64,000 bases of DNA from Corynebacterium glyciniphilum AJ 3170 (GCF_007673095.1 NZ_VDYZ01000011.1:62001-126000), one strand, 5' to 3'. Positions 49,653-58,211 are shown, numbered from the stretch's first letter. Made by a program: numbers and translations. The notes: generated from the letters alone by a model not told the origin.

Positions 49653-51533
49653 TTACGCGGCAGGCACCTCGGCGTCGTCGTCCCCTCCGGAGGAACCGGA
49701 GCTTCCGCCCGCTCCGCCGAGCAGCCCGCTGAGCCAGACGATGTCGTCGACCAGGGTCACGCTGTCAAGCCAGTTGGCGAAGATGACGTCCGGGCGGGAC
49801 AGGTCGTCCAGCGCGACGGTGCCGAGACCGAAAGCGTTGTCCCAGGTGACCAGACTGACCTTGGGGAGAAGGCCGGCGTCGGCATCGGCGGCGACGGACT
49901 CGATCTCCGGCAGTTTGAGGTAGTTGGGGCGCTCGTCGCCGTTGACCTCGGCTGCGGGGAAGAAGACCACACGCTGGCCCAGCCATTCGACGGTGATGGG
50001 GTCACGGAAGCCGTAGTCACTGGTCAGTAGCGCAGCCGTGGTGGTGCGGGTGGTCGTCTCGATCACTGGTTCGCCGTTCTCATCGAGTACGGGGTTGCCG
50101 TCCTCGTCGAGCTGCGGGGTCTCGACTTCGTCGGTGTAGGTGTCGGAGGTCAGCCGGACGAAGTCCTTGGCGAACTTCAGGCGGTCATCCTCGGAGGTGA
50201 CGTTGTACATCAGGTCGTCGAGGAACGGGGTGCTCTCGGCGTCCCCGGTGAACTGCTTGAGCAGTGCGTCGTTGCCGAGGACGAGGGACGTGACGTCGGT
50301 GATGCCGACCTGGGTCTGGCGGTGCTCACCGGGCTCAGGGTCGCGCAGGTCCTGGTAGGTGTCGATGGTGCCGAGGATGTTGGAGCACTTGCCGAGACCT
50401 TCGGCGGTGGCGTACGAGTTCAGGCCGAAGCAGCTGACTTCCTTGAGGGCGGGAACGTCGAGGTCGTCGACGGTGTTGATCATGTCCTCGACCTCCTCAC
50501 CGGCGAAGTCGACGATGCCGTCCTCACGGAGACGGTCGAAGTCGAGCGCTCCACCGAACCAGGTCAGGCCGATTTCGTCGGTGTCCATGTTCATCGCGGA
50601 GGCGAAGCCGAGGCGCGCGTAGGAGATGGAGCTGCGGTCTTCGTCGGCGGCGGCGAGGGCGATGCCGGGCAGTCCGAAGAGTTCGTGGGCCTCGGCGGTG
50701 GCGTCACCGCCGCGCATGGAGGCGGCGACCTGGGTGCCGTCACCGATGATGGTGGACGTGCCGCGGGGCGCAGGACGTTCCGGAAGGTCGGTGGGCTTGG
50801 CGTAGTCGTACTTCTCACCGGTGAGGTACTCGGCGATCTTCAGGGCCTCGGTGCGTTTGGAGAGGTTCTTGTCGTAGGTACGTTCTACGCCTCCGCAGCC
50901 CCACGGCGTTGGAATCCCCGCACATTCAGTCACCATGTTCACCGGCAGTGCCGCGTCCCTCTGGACCTCTGCGTAGGTGCTGTAGGCGCCGAGTTTCGTC
51001 GGGTCGATGCGGGGCAGGTAACTCCCCTGGTAGGGGATCTTGTGTACGAGATCCTTGATCCAGTCGCTGCCGAGGGCGGCGGCACTGAGGATCTCGATGA
51101 GATTGCGTTCGCCGAGTCGGTAGGTGAGTCCGAGTACCTTGATATCGTCGCCCAGGTCGATGGTGACGTCTTCTGCAGCGGCACCGACCTCCACATTCTC
51201 GGGGAGGACCACAGCAAGTCCGTCGCCGGTGGACTGGCTGCAGTCGGCGACGGCGGTGACCTCAGGCTGCTCGACGTCGTCATTCAGGGGAAGATTACTG
51301 AGATCACCGGACTGGCAGAGTTCGACGTAGTCGAGGAGCATTTCGTTCTCGAGGAGGTCCTGAAATCCTCCGAGGTCGACGTCGACATTGGAGGCATCGA
51401 TGTCTTGGGGCCCTTGAACGTCCTGGGGGTTTAGCTCCTCCTGCGCGGCGGCGGTGGGGAGCATGGTCACGCTGAGGGCGACGGCGGTGGCGGCTGCGGC
51501 GATGCTGCGGCAGGTGCGGCGGAAGATAGTCAC
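49653..51533 (-). CDS. Secreted protein of unknown function, 626 aa
   Basis: Not recognised. The Sec signal peptide (about 1-31, ending PTAAAQE) is clear, and the mature protein is acidic. It contains cysteines at CQSGD, CSQSTG, CAGIPTPWGCGG and CFGLN/CSNIL that could form disulfides. Segments VITE-like PNYLKLPEIESVAADADAG and LTWFGGALDFDRLRED show a folded domain, and a Gly/Ser/Asp tail (SGSSGGDDDAEVP) ends it. It is not a lipoprotein and has no LPxTG or membrane anchor. GTG 51533 lacks a strong ribosome site. A 9-base-period array lies upstream. A cell-envelope or mycolate-layer role is possible. Confidence 0.75.
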   Translation of the reverse strand: MTIFRRTCRSIAAAATAVALSVTMLPTAAAQEELNPQDVQGPQDIDASNVDVDLGGFQDLLENEMLLDYVELCQSGDLSNLPLNDDVEQPEVTAVADCSQSTGDGLAVVLPENVEVGAAAEDVTIDLGDDIKVLGLTYRLGERNLIEILSAAALGSDWIKDLVHKIPYQGSYLPRIDPTKLGAYSTYAEVQRDAALPVNMVTECAGIPTPWGCGGVERTYDKNLSKRTEALKIAEYLTGEKYDYAKPTDLPERPAPRGTSTIIGDGTQVAASMRGGDATAEAHELFGLPGIALAAADEDRSSISYARLGFASAMNMDTDEIGLTWFGGALDFDRLREDGIVDFAGEEVEDMINTVDDLDVPALKEVSCFGLNSYATAEGLGKCSNILGTIDTYQDLRDPEPGEHRQTQVGITDVTSLVLGNDALLKQFTGDAESTPFLDDLMYNVTSEDDRLKFAKDFVRLTSDTYTDEVETPQLDEDGNPVLDENGEPVIETTTRTTTAALLTSDYGFRDPITVEWLGQRVVFFPAAEVNGDERPNYLKLPEIESVAADADAGLLPKVSLVTWDNAFGLGTVALDDLSRPDVIFANWLDSVTLVDDIVWLSGLLGGAGGSSGSSGGDDDAEVPAA

Positions 51534-51588
51534 GGGTTGAGGCTTTCGGTGCTACGGCAAACGGGACGAATGTGACAGGAGAGGAAGT

Positions 51589-51642
51589 TTCACATAAGTA
51601 ACATACGCCACTTCAGTCACATTAGTAACACCCGTAACATTC
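51589..51642 (-). promoter_or_regulatory. 9-bp-period GTNACA array upstream of the secreted-protein gene
   Basis: On the plus strand TTCACA (51589), GTAACA (51598), GCCACT (51607), GTCACA (51616), GTAACA (51625) and GTAACA (51634) are spaced exactly nine bases. MtrA of mycobacteria binds direct repeats of GTCACAgcg-like nonamers. The array lies 56-107 bases before the start. Confidence 0.65.
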
Positions 51643-51683
51643 TTACCCCCGCGGGTACCCCACACCCACGTCGTTCAGGACGC

Positions 51684-52292
51684 TCACAGTTCCCGCACGA
51701 CCTGCGCCGGCGTCCCTACCGCCAGGACGTCCGACGGCAGGTCGCGGGTCACCACGGAGCCGGCGCCGACGACCACGTTGTCCCCGACGGTCACCCCGGC
51801 GCACACCGTCACCCCGCCTCCGAACCACACGTTGCGGCCCAGGGTGATCGGTGCGCCGTACTCCCAGCCGCTGGCCCGCAGGTCGTGGTTCTCCAACGGG
51901 TGCAACGGGGTGAGGAACTTGGCTCCGGGTCCTATCCGGCAGTGGTCGCCCAGGGTGACGGGGCAGACGTCGAGGATCGTCGCGTCGACGTTGATGAACA
52001 CGTCGTCGCCCAGGTGGATGTTCGTCCCGTAGTCGACACGGAGCCCCTGCCAGACCTCCGTCGCTGTGCCGACGCTGCCCAGCAGTTCGCGTACCTGCGC
52101 GTCCCACGCTTCGGTGTCGGCCGGGTCGGTCTGGGACAGACGGAAGCAGGCGGACCGCGCCGCCAGCGACGCCGCGGAGGTCGCGGGGTCGGTGGCCAGG
52201 TAGTACTCCCCGGCGACCATGCGTTGCCACATGGTGCGGGGGTCGGCGTCGGCGGCGGTACGGAGGTCGTCTTCGGTGTGGCTGTCAGTCAT
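51684..52292 (-). CDS. Sugar O-acetyltransferase (maltose/galactoside acetyltransferase type)
   Basis: A 202-residue left-handed beta-helix enzyme that acetylates sugars from acetyl-CoA. The N-terminal helical MAT domain (about 15-75, MWQRMVAGEYYLATDPATSA) leads to hexapeptide repeats; the catalytic histidine is in LTPLHPLENHDLRASG (about residue 117) and the tail ends in VGAGSVVTRDLPSDVLAVGTPAQVVREL. All are family hallmarks. The start ATG 52292 has AGG ten bases upstream. It diverges from metB. Confidence 0.94.
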   Translation of the reverse strand: MTDSHTEDDLRTAADADPRTMWQRMVAGEYYLATDPATSAASLAARSACFRLSQTDPADTEAWDAQVRELLGSVGTATEVWQGLRVDYGTNIHLGDDVFINVDATILDVCPVTLGDHCRIGPGAKFLTPLHPLENHDLRASGWEYGAPITLGRNVWFGGGVTVCAGVTVGDNVVVGAGSVVTRDLPSDVLAVGTPAQVVREL

Positions 52293-52446
52293 GTCGCCCA
52301 GCCTGCCAGAGTGCCGTGTCAGGGGAGGGGCGCGTCCAGGTGTAGACCGCTTGGTCCGGTAGGATGGCCACGATCAGCCCTGACCAGGCACAGTCCCGAC
52401 CTCGACCTGACCCCGAACAGCCCCCGAACAGCCCAGGAGAGCAGAC

Positions 52447-53712
52447 ATGAGCAGCGACGATCAGTCCAGCCAGCCCAATGAGCATGAAACGCGCGCTGAC
52501 GCCGGTACCGCCGCCCGCCGTGCCGCCGCACTGCAGGCACGCCAGCGGTTGACCGACGCTGCCGGCCGTCCGTTCGGGTTCGACACGAACGCCATTCACT
52601 CGGGCTACGAGCCGGACGGGCAGACCGGGGCGATCAACGCGCCCATCTACGCGTCGACCACCTATGCGCAGGACGGTGTCGCCCAGCTACGTGGGGGATT
52701 CGAGTACTCGCGGTGCGGCAACCCCACCGTCACGGCACTGGAGGAGACCGTCGCAGCGCTGGAGGGCGCGAAGTTCGGACGGGCGTTCGCCTCCGGGATG
52801 GCGGCGACGGACACCGTCCTGCGTGCCCTGCTGTACCCCGGCGCCCACGTCATCCTCGGTAACGACGCCTACGGCGGGACGTTCCGTCTGCTCGACACCA
52901 CCTACCGTGACTGGGGTGTGGAGGTGTCGGTCGTCGACACCGCCGACACCGCGCAGGTCGCCGGTGCGCTGCGTGAGGACACGAAACTGGTCTGGCTCGA
53001 GACGCCCACCAACCCGCTGCTCGGGATCACCGACATCGCCGCCACGGCTGATGTGCTGAGGGACCACCCCGCCAAGCTCATCGTGGACAACACCTTCGCC
53101 AGCCCGTACCTGCAGCGTCCGTTGGCGCTCGGGGCGGACGTCGTGATGCACTCCACCACGAAGTACCTCGGCGGGCACTCGGACGTGGTGGGCGGCGTCG
53201 TCGTCACCGACGACGAGGAGCTGGACGGTGAGCTCCTCTTCCTCCAGGGTGGCGTCGGCGCAGTGCCCAGCCCCTTCGACGCGTACCTGACCTACCGCGG
53301 CATCAAGACCCTCGGGGTGCGCATGGACCGCCACTGTGCCAACGCGCAGGCCGTCGCCGAGTACCTGGACGGGCGTCCCGAGATCTCCCGGGTGCTGTAC
53401 CCGGGGCTGCCCGGCCACACCGGGCATGACATCGCCGTCCGGCAGATGGACGGCTTCGGTGCCATGGTCTCCGTCCGCTTCGCCGGTGGTGAGGCACCTG
53501 CCCTGCAGTTCTGCGAGAACACCCGTCTGATCTGCCTGGCGGAGTCCCTCGGCGGGGTGGAGTCGTTGCTGGAGCACCCGGCGAAGATGACCCACCAGTC
53601 CGCCGCCGGGTCCGCACTGGAGGTGCCGGACGACCTGGTGCGCATCTCGGTCGGCATCGAGAACGTCGATGACCTCATCGCTGATCTGGCGCAGGCCCTG
53701 GACGCCCTGTGA
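52447..53712 (+). CDS. metB: Cystathionine gamma-synthase
   Basis: A 421-residue PLP enzyme joining O-acetylhomoserine and cysteine in methionine synthesis. It is very close to Corynebacterium glutamicum MetB from FDTNAIHSGYEPDGQTGAIN onwards. The PLP lysine is in HSTTKYLGGHSDVVGG (about residue 238). The segments GYEPD...IYASTTYAQ, SGMAATD and ESLGGVESLLEHPAKMTHQS are standard. The N terminus is about 35 residues longer than in C. glutamicum and polar. AGGAG eight bases before ATG 52447 supports the start. The stop overlaps the next start in GTGA. Confidence 0.96.
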   Translation: MSSDDQSSQPNEHETRADAGTAARRAAALQARQRLTDAAGRPFGFDTNAIHSGYEPDGQTGAINAPIYASTTYAQDGVAQLRGGFEYSRCGNPTVTALEETVAALEGAKFGRAFASGMAATDTVLRALLYPGAHVILGNDAYGGTFRLLDTTYRDWGVEVSVVDTADTAQVAGALREDTKLVWLETPTNPLLGITDIAATADVLRDHPAKLIVDNTFASPYLQRPLALGADVVMHSTTKYLGGHSDVVGGVVVTDDEELDGELLFLQGGVGAVPSPFDAYLTYRGIKTLGVRMDRHCANAQAVAEYLDGRPEISRVLYPGLPGHTGHDIAVRQMDGFGAMVSVRFAGGEAPALQFCENTRLICLAESLGGVESLLEHPAKMTHQSAAGSALEVPDDLVRISVGIENVDDLIADLAQALDAL

Positions 53713-54458
53713 CCCCTGACCCTGCTGCATGCCGTATCGGGATCACCGCCGGTCACACCGTGTTGAACCTGGAGGTGTGGCACCCGGACTGGGGTTCGGC
53801 GGCGACGGAGGCCCTGCGTCGCAGTCTGTTCGGTGCGCAGGGGCCGTCCGGCGACAGTGCGCCCGACGCCCAGGCGGCCACCTCCATGCTTGAGGCCGCG
53901 CTCGGTGCGGAGCGGGCGGACGCCTGGCTGGGTGAGGTGACCGTCACCGACCGCAGTCCCGGTAACGCCGTGAGCATGGCCGACCTGCAGGGGCGGGTGG
54001 ACCGCATGGCCAGCGAGGCAGTCGACCCGGAGGGTCGTCCGGCACGCACGGACCTGCACGTCGATCACGACGGGGTCCCCGCCACGGCGCAGGTGATCCT
54101 GCCGTTGTCCCCGACGGTGGCTCCGGGCTGTGACCTGCATGTGTCGGTCACACTGGAGACTGATGCGGTGGCGTCCTCGGACCTGACGATGGCGCAGATC
54201 GAGGACCGCTCCGGTGCCGTCCGCGAGGCACTCGCCGACACCGTCGACGAGAACAACGCCGGGATCCTCGCCGTCACCGAGTTCCGGCCGGGGGCGGACA
54301 CGCTGCACTTCTACCTGGATTCGACCTCCCCGGCCGTCGTCGACAAGTCGGTGCTGAATACGCTGCGTACCGTCGCGTCTGCCTGGCAGTACGGGGACAC
54401 CGTGGTCGACGAGGAGAAAGACCCCAGGTGGGACGTTGTCCGCACCTACCGTGTGTGA
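53709..54458 (+). CDS. Hypothetical protein coupled to metB (DUF695-like?)
   Basis: A 249-residue protein without signal or membrane segment. It starts at GTG overlapping the metB stop, so it is translated with metB. The C-terminal part (about 185-249) has a pattern of aromatic-strand motifs, DTLHFYLD, TVASAWQYGDT, ending in DPRWDVVRTYRV, that recalls DUF695 domains, but this match is by eye only. The N-terminal part is unfamiliar. A role connected with methionine synthesis is suggested only by position. Confidence 0.7.
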   Translation: MTPDPAACRIGITAGHTVLNLEVWHPDWGSAATEALRRSLFGAQGPSGDSAPDAQAATSMLEAALGAERADAWLGEVTVTDRSPGNAVSMADLQGRVDRMASEAVDPEGRPARTDLHVDHDGVPATAQVILPLSPTVAPGCDLHVSVTLETDAVASSDLTMAQIEDRSGAVREALADTVDENNAGILAVTEFRPGADTLHFYLDSTSPAVVDKSVLNTLRTVASAWQYGDTVVDEEKDPRWDVVRTYRV

Positions 54459-54473
54459 ATCATTCAATCCTGG

Positions 54474-54555
54474 GGAGGTGCCGTGCACGAATGTGTGAAT
54501 CGGTGTGAATGTTTGCGAATGCGGTGTGAATGAACGTCTCGGCGCCGGCACCTCC
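54474..54555. promoter_or_regulatory. TGTGAAT array enclosed by a 10-bp inverted repeat
   Basis: GGAGGTGCCG (54474-54483) and CGGCACCTCC (54546-54555) enclose TGTGAAT at 54494 and 54504, TGCGAAT at 54514 and TGTGAAT at 54525; another copy is at 54454. It lies ahead of the YdeI-like gene and may be a regulator site. Confidence 0.55.
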
Positions 54556-54586
54556 GGGAGCTCTGGTGGCACCGGAATCTACGGTG

Positions 54587-54592
54587 TAGCTT
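54587..54592 (+). promoter_or_regulatory. -10 box of the YdeI-like gene, leaderless
   Basis: TAGCTT is seven bases before ATG 54600. Confidence 0.5.
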
Positions 54593-54599
54593 CAGAACC

Positions 54600-54920
54600 A
54601 TGACCACACCACCATCCTCAGGTGCCTCGTCCGCTACGGCTGCGGTGTCGGGCGGTGTCGTCCACCAACTGCCCGACGACCTGCGTGCCGCAGTGCTCGG
54701 TGGCCCACGGGGAGACGGTGATGACGGCAGCCCGTCGGTGAGCAGAAGCGTCCTGGAGCTGTGGGAGGACATCACTCCGCTGGCCCGCAATGAATTCATC
54801 TGTTGGGTGGAGGACGCCAAGCAGTCCGCGACACGCGCCCGCCGCGTGCGACGTACCTGTGAGGAACTCGAGGAAGGCAAGCGCCGTCCCTGCTGCTGGC
54901 CCGGTTGCAAACACCGCTGA
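54600..54920 (+). CDS. YdeI/OmpD-associated family protein
   Basis: A 106-residue protein with the distinctive C-terminal motif LARNEFICWVEDAKQSATRARRVRRTCEELEEGKRRPCCWPGCKHR of the YdeI/OmpD-associated family; only part is quoted in homologue descriptions as bacteriocin-protection-like. Its N-terminal 25 residues are Ser/Ala/Gly-rich. The three closely spaced cysteines near the end (CCWPGC) could bind metal or oxidise. A leaderless promoter is present and an unusual repeat array lies upstream. Function is not well established for the family. Confidence 0.82.
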   Translation: MTTPPSSGASSATAAVSGGVVHQLPDDLRAAVLGGPRGDGDDGSPSVSRSVLELWEDITPLARNEFICWVEDAKQSATRARRVRRTCEELEEGKRRPCCWPGCKHR

Positions 54921-54946
54921 GTGTGGGACGGTGGGGGCCGTCGGAT

Positions 54947-55360
54947 TCAGCCGAGCACGATCAGGGTCGCGGTAGCGGGTCCCTCCGCACGCAGGCTGTG
55001 GACGCGTCCCGCCTCGATGTGCACCGCCGAACCGGAGGCCAGCGCCACCACGTCCGTACCGTCGTCGCTGTCGTGGTGGATGGATACCTCAACGGTGCCG
55101 GCCTGTCCGAGAATCAGTATCGGAGCGGCCGCGGTGTGGTCATCCATCACATCACCGTCGCGGAAGGCCAGCCGGGTCACAATGGTTCCGTCAACCCGGG
55201 CGAGCCGCTCGACGGCGGGCTTGGCCTGCGTGTAGTCGGTACGGGGGATGTCGTAGTCGGACTTCACGGTCCCGGGGTGGGCGTCCGCGAGGCCGTCGAT
55301 GTAGGTCCAGCCGTCGCGGGACTCTGTGTTGGCGGATGCGGAGTGTGGTGTAGGTGTCAT
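54947..55360 (-). CDS. Cupin-domain protein
   Basis: A 137-residue protein with a cupin-like beta-barrel in the second half (about 55-137): a strand with AFRDGDVMDDHTAAAPILILGQAGTVEV and the later HIEAGRVHSLRAEG give the GX(n)HXXX... histidines partly. The metal site appears incomplete, since only two of the usual three histidines fit. The start ATG 55360 follows a TAGGCT box by ten bases. It diverges from no gene but follows the glycosylase on the same strand. Possible roles are small-molecule sensing or oxidase activity; nothing specific can be claimed. Confidence 0.72.
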   Translation of the reverse strand: MTPTPHSASANTESRDGWTYIDGLADAHPGTVKSDYDIPRTDYTQAKPAVERLARVDGTIVTRLAFRDGDVMDDHTAAAPILILGQAGTVEVSIHHDSDDGTDVVALASGSAVHIEAGRVHSLRAEGPATATLIVLG

Positions 55361-55390
55361 GGTGAGGCCCAGCCTACGTGCGAAACGCCG

Positions 55391-56032
55391 CTACAACCGT
55401 GGACGGCCCCGCGGGGTGGTGACCGTCCGGTCGCCGGGGATCCAGAACCGCAACGGCGCCTCCTTGTTCTTCGAGATGCCGATCCTGGGGCCCGCCACCC
55501 AGTCAACGGGCGCGCCGGCGGCACTCAGATGAAAACCCGTGGTAGCCGCGGTACCCGTGGCACCAGCGGCATCTGCAGCCTCGGCACGTCCGTCCTGCGA
55601 TATCGACGATCCGTTGAGCTCAAGGTCGAGCCCGAGCGTCGCACCGAGGTTCCCCGGCCCCCGGGCCAGCCCGTCGTCGGTCGGTTTCGGACCGCGGCGC
55701 TGCCGCACCAGGTCCATGCCCTCGACCACACGCCCGGCGCGCATCAGCACCCCGGCACCGGCCCCCTCGGCCTTGCAGACCAGGTTGCCGGCACGGTGGA
55801 TGCCGTAGCTGGCGTAGACGTACAGGCGGCCGGGTGGTCCGAACATCGTGAGACACCGTGGTGTGGGGCCGTTGTAGGTGTGTGACGCGGGGTCGCCCTC
55901 GCCGGGGTAGGCCTCGACCTCGGTCAACACTACGGCGACCACGCCTTCGGGGGTGTATCGCCGGAGGGTGGCGCCGAGGAGCTGCGGGGCGACGGTTTCG
56001 GGGGACGCGGTGAAGTCGATCATCCGTTCCAT
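55391..56032 (-). CDS. DNA-3-methyladenine glycosylase (AAG/MPG family)
   Basis: A 213-residue base-excision repair enzyme that removes alkylated purines. AAG hallmarks are VVLTEVEAYPGEGDPASHTYNGPTPR (catalytic glutamate and active-site tyrosine), MFGPPGRLYVYASYGIH, and the RGPGNLGATLGLD stretch that contacts DNA. The stop lies close to the cupin gene start and its start overlaps the upstream gene by 13 bases, so the three minus-strand genes probably form one unit. Confidence 0.95.
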   Translation of the reverse strand: MERMIDFTASPETVAPQLLGATLRRYTPEGVVAVVLTEVEAYPGEGDPASHTYNGPTPRCLTMFGPPGRLYVYASYGIHRAGNLVCKAEGAGAGVLMRAGRVVEGMDLVRQRRGPKPTDDGLARGPGNLGATLGLDLELNGSSISQDGRAEAADAAGATGTAATTGFHLSAAGAPVDWVAGPRIGISKNKEAPLRFWIPGDRTVTTPRGRPRL

Positions 56033-58113
56033 GGTGCCACCGACGGCATCGGCAGTGCCGATCCCGTCGTCACCGACAGTGCCGACACCGCCGCCGCGTC
56101 CGTCTCCTGCAGCATGAGCGGGTCCGTGCGTGGCATCGGTGAGATCGTCATGTCGGCACGCACCTCCTGGAGCGGGATGCCGAGCATGTGGACCCGCGGG
56201 TCCACGGTTCCGTCGACATGCACCAGCCGTGAGGTGGTGAAGTCCACCTCCGGAGCCTTGGACACGACCTCGGAGGATGTCTCTGCGCTGGAGAAGACGA
56301 ACGGGCGCAGCCGTGCATCGCGTACCAGGGCGGCGGTGACGGGATCGGCACTGTCGCGTGCGGACGGTTTGTGCAACCAGGCGTCCACCAGGGCGGTTGC
56401 CGCGACAGGGTGGTCCCCTGTGGTTTCGGAGGACATGACGAACGCCGGTGCTTCCGGGTCAATCACCACCGTCGGGTGCCCTCCGAGGAAGCGGACGAAA
56501 CCGGCGTCGACGAGGCAGAGCAGTTCGGCCGTGCGGAACGCGGGCGGTCCGGAGCCGACCATCTGGCCCACGCGACGCAGTTCCGCGTAGGCGCCGCGCC
56601 GGGACTCCAGGGTGAATCGTCCGGGCTGGTCGGCGACCTGGGCGGGTTTGCGGGCGGAACCGATGACCTGCAGTCCCGCCTTGACGGCGGAGTCGGTGCC
56701 GAGTGAGGCCTCGTGAAGGTCGCGGGTGAGCCGGTCGGCGATGTGGGCGGTCAGTTCGTCGATAGTGGGGGTCGCCTCGCCGTCCGCCGTCCGACGGCGG
56801 AGGTAGGCGGCCACGGGATCGGCGAAACCGGGGATGTCGAAGCGGTCCGCGGCATCGGGCACCAGTGCGGTCAGTGCGGGGTCCTCGTGCAACATCCAGG
56901 GGTCGTCGGAGTTGTCGATCACGCCGATGACACCGGCGAGCAGGGTATCGTCGGTCGACCCACGCAGGAGGACGCGGTAGTACGCCTCGTGGGCGTCGCG
57001 CAGCAGTGCCGGCCACAGCCGGTCGCCGAAGTCGACGGACCCTGCCGGGGCGTCCGACGGAAGGGCGGCGAGTTCGGCACGGAACCGCGGCATCCGGGCG
57101 GCGGGCGGCAGGGCGTTGTAGACGGGTTTCGGCTGGTAGGGGTAGCCGTGGTGGGAGGAGACGACGAGGCGTGGCTCGCGCCCCGACGGTTCGTAGCGCA
57201 GGCCGGAGCGTGCGGAGTCGTCGGGCCGGAACCGTCCTCCCCGGTCGACGGTGACCATGGCCATGAGGTCGAACAGGCCCATGCCGAGGCCCCGGACCAC
57301 GACATCCTCCCCAGCGGGGAGTGCGTCGACATCCTGGTCGGCGGGGTTACCCGGACGTACCCACGCCAGCTCGGGGTAATGCTCCACGGACTGGGCGGTG
57401 AATGTCTCCAGGGCGTCGGGTTCGGTGTCGGTCCACCCCAGCGCCAGGACGGTGGCGTCGGCGTCGATCACGCTGCCGTCCTGCAGGGTGATGCGGTCGC
57501 GGCCGGCGTCGTCGGATGTGGTGACGGCAGTGACAGCAGTGATGTCGGTGGCGCGGGTGGTGTGGGTCTCCAGGTTCAGGCCCTCGGGGAGGCGGGCGAC
57601 GACCGTGTCGAAGACCCACTGCAGGTAGTGGCCGTAGAGGGCGCGCGACGGATGCGATTCGGGCCGTGACCCGGCGATCTCGGCGGCGAAAACGTCCGGG
57701 ACGGTGGCGGGGTGGGCGGAGAACAACGCGGTTTTCGCCCCGGTCGGGTCGGCTCCCTCCGGACCGTCCTCCAGGGACTCGCCACGCAACAGACGGATCC
57801 ACTCGTACATGGTCGGTCCCTCGAGCACCGGTGCGGTCACCGATGACCCCGGTTCCGTGAACAGGGTGACGGCGTCGGCCAGGGTGTTCATGCACAGCGT
57901 GCGTGTCTGGTCGGTGCGCCAGATGCGGCCGGTGCCGACGGCGACGTCGTCGATGATGTGCACGGTGACGGGGCCGGTGGCGTGACTGCCGTCGCGCACC
58001 TGGCGCACCTGGGCGCTGAGTCGTTCGAGGACGGAGATGCCGCGTGGCCCGCCGCCGATGATGACGATGGTGGCGCCGGTGGGCCCGGTACTTCTGGTGC
58101 TGCTGGAGCTCAT
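56020..58113 (-). CDS. Large FAD/NAD(P)-binding protein (PF13454 type)
   Basis: A 697-residue flavin-dependent oxidoreductase-like protein. The Rossmann motif IVIIGGGPRGISVLERL is at about residue 17, a second region with GTGRIWRTDQTRTLCMNT follows, and PLEGPTMYEW and VVRGLGMGLFDLMAMV (about 290) resemble N-hydroxylating or HI0933-like flavoproteins. The C-terminal third is unique. ATG 58113 fits TACCAT seven bases upstream, so the upstream ATG 58122 is less likely. It is divergent from the ABC importer, whose operator lies between, so both may respond to the same signal. Confidence 0.82.
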   Translation of the reverse strand: MSSSSTRSTGPTGATIVIIGGGPRGISVLERLSAQVRQVRDGSHATGPVTVHIIDDVAVGTGRIWRTDQTRTLCMNTLADAVTLFTEPGSSVTAPVLEGPTMYEWIRLLRGESLEDGPEGADPTGAKTALFSAHPATVPDVFAAEIAGSRPESHPSRALYGHYLQWVFDTVVARLPEGLNLETHTTRATDITAVTAVTTSDDAGRDRITLQDGSVIDADATVLALGWTDTEPDALETFTAQSVEHYPELAWVRPGNPADQDVDALPAGEDVVVRGLGMGLFDLMAMVTVDRGGRFRPDDSARSGLRYEPSGREPRLVVSSHHGYPYQPKPVYNALPPAARMPRFRAELAALPSDAPAGSVDFGDRLWPALLRDAHEAYYRVLLRGSTDDTLLAGVIGVIDNSDDPWMLHEDPALTALVPDAADRFDIPGFADPVAAYLRRRTADGEATPTIDELTAHIADRLTRDLHEASLGTDSAVKAGLQVIGSARKPAQVADQPGRFTLESRRGAYAELRRVGQMVGSGPPAFRTAELLCLVDAGFVRFLGGHPTVVIDPEAPAFVMSSETTGDHPVAATALVDAWLHKPSARDSADPVTAALVRDARLRPFVFSSAETSSEVVSKAPEVDFTTSRLVHVDGTVDPRVHMLGIPLQEVRADMTISPMPRTDPLMLQETDAAAVSALSVTTGSALPMPSVAPWNG

Positions 58114-58120
58114 GGACACC

Positions 58121-58126
58121 ATGGTA
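58121..58126 (-). promoter_or_regulatory. -10 box of the FAD/NAD(P)-binding gene, leaderless
   Basis: TACCAT on the minus strand is seven bases before ATG 58113. Confidence 0.5.
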
Positions 58127-58146
58127 TCGCCCGGTCACTGCTGTGT

Positions 58147-58185
58147 TACTGTGGGCGCACCCTAGAAGAACAGACAGATCTGTTC
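58147..58185 (+). promoter_or_regulatory. ABC importer promoter with ACAGA-N4-TCTGT-TC operator
   Basis: TACTGT (58147-58152), 17 bases, then ACAGA-CAGA-TCTGT-TC (58170-58185), within a longer inverted repeat GAACAGA/TCTGTTC and followed by a half-site. It matches the symporter A promoter in sequence and spacing. Confidence 0.62.
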
Positions 58186-58211
58186 AGTTCTGTTGAAAGC
58201 ACTTTTTGCTG

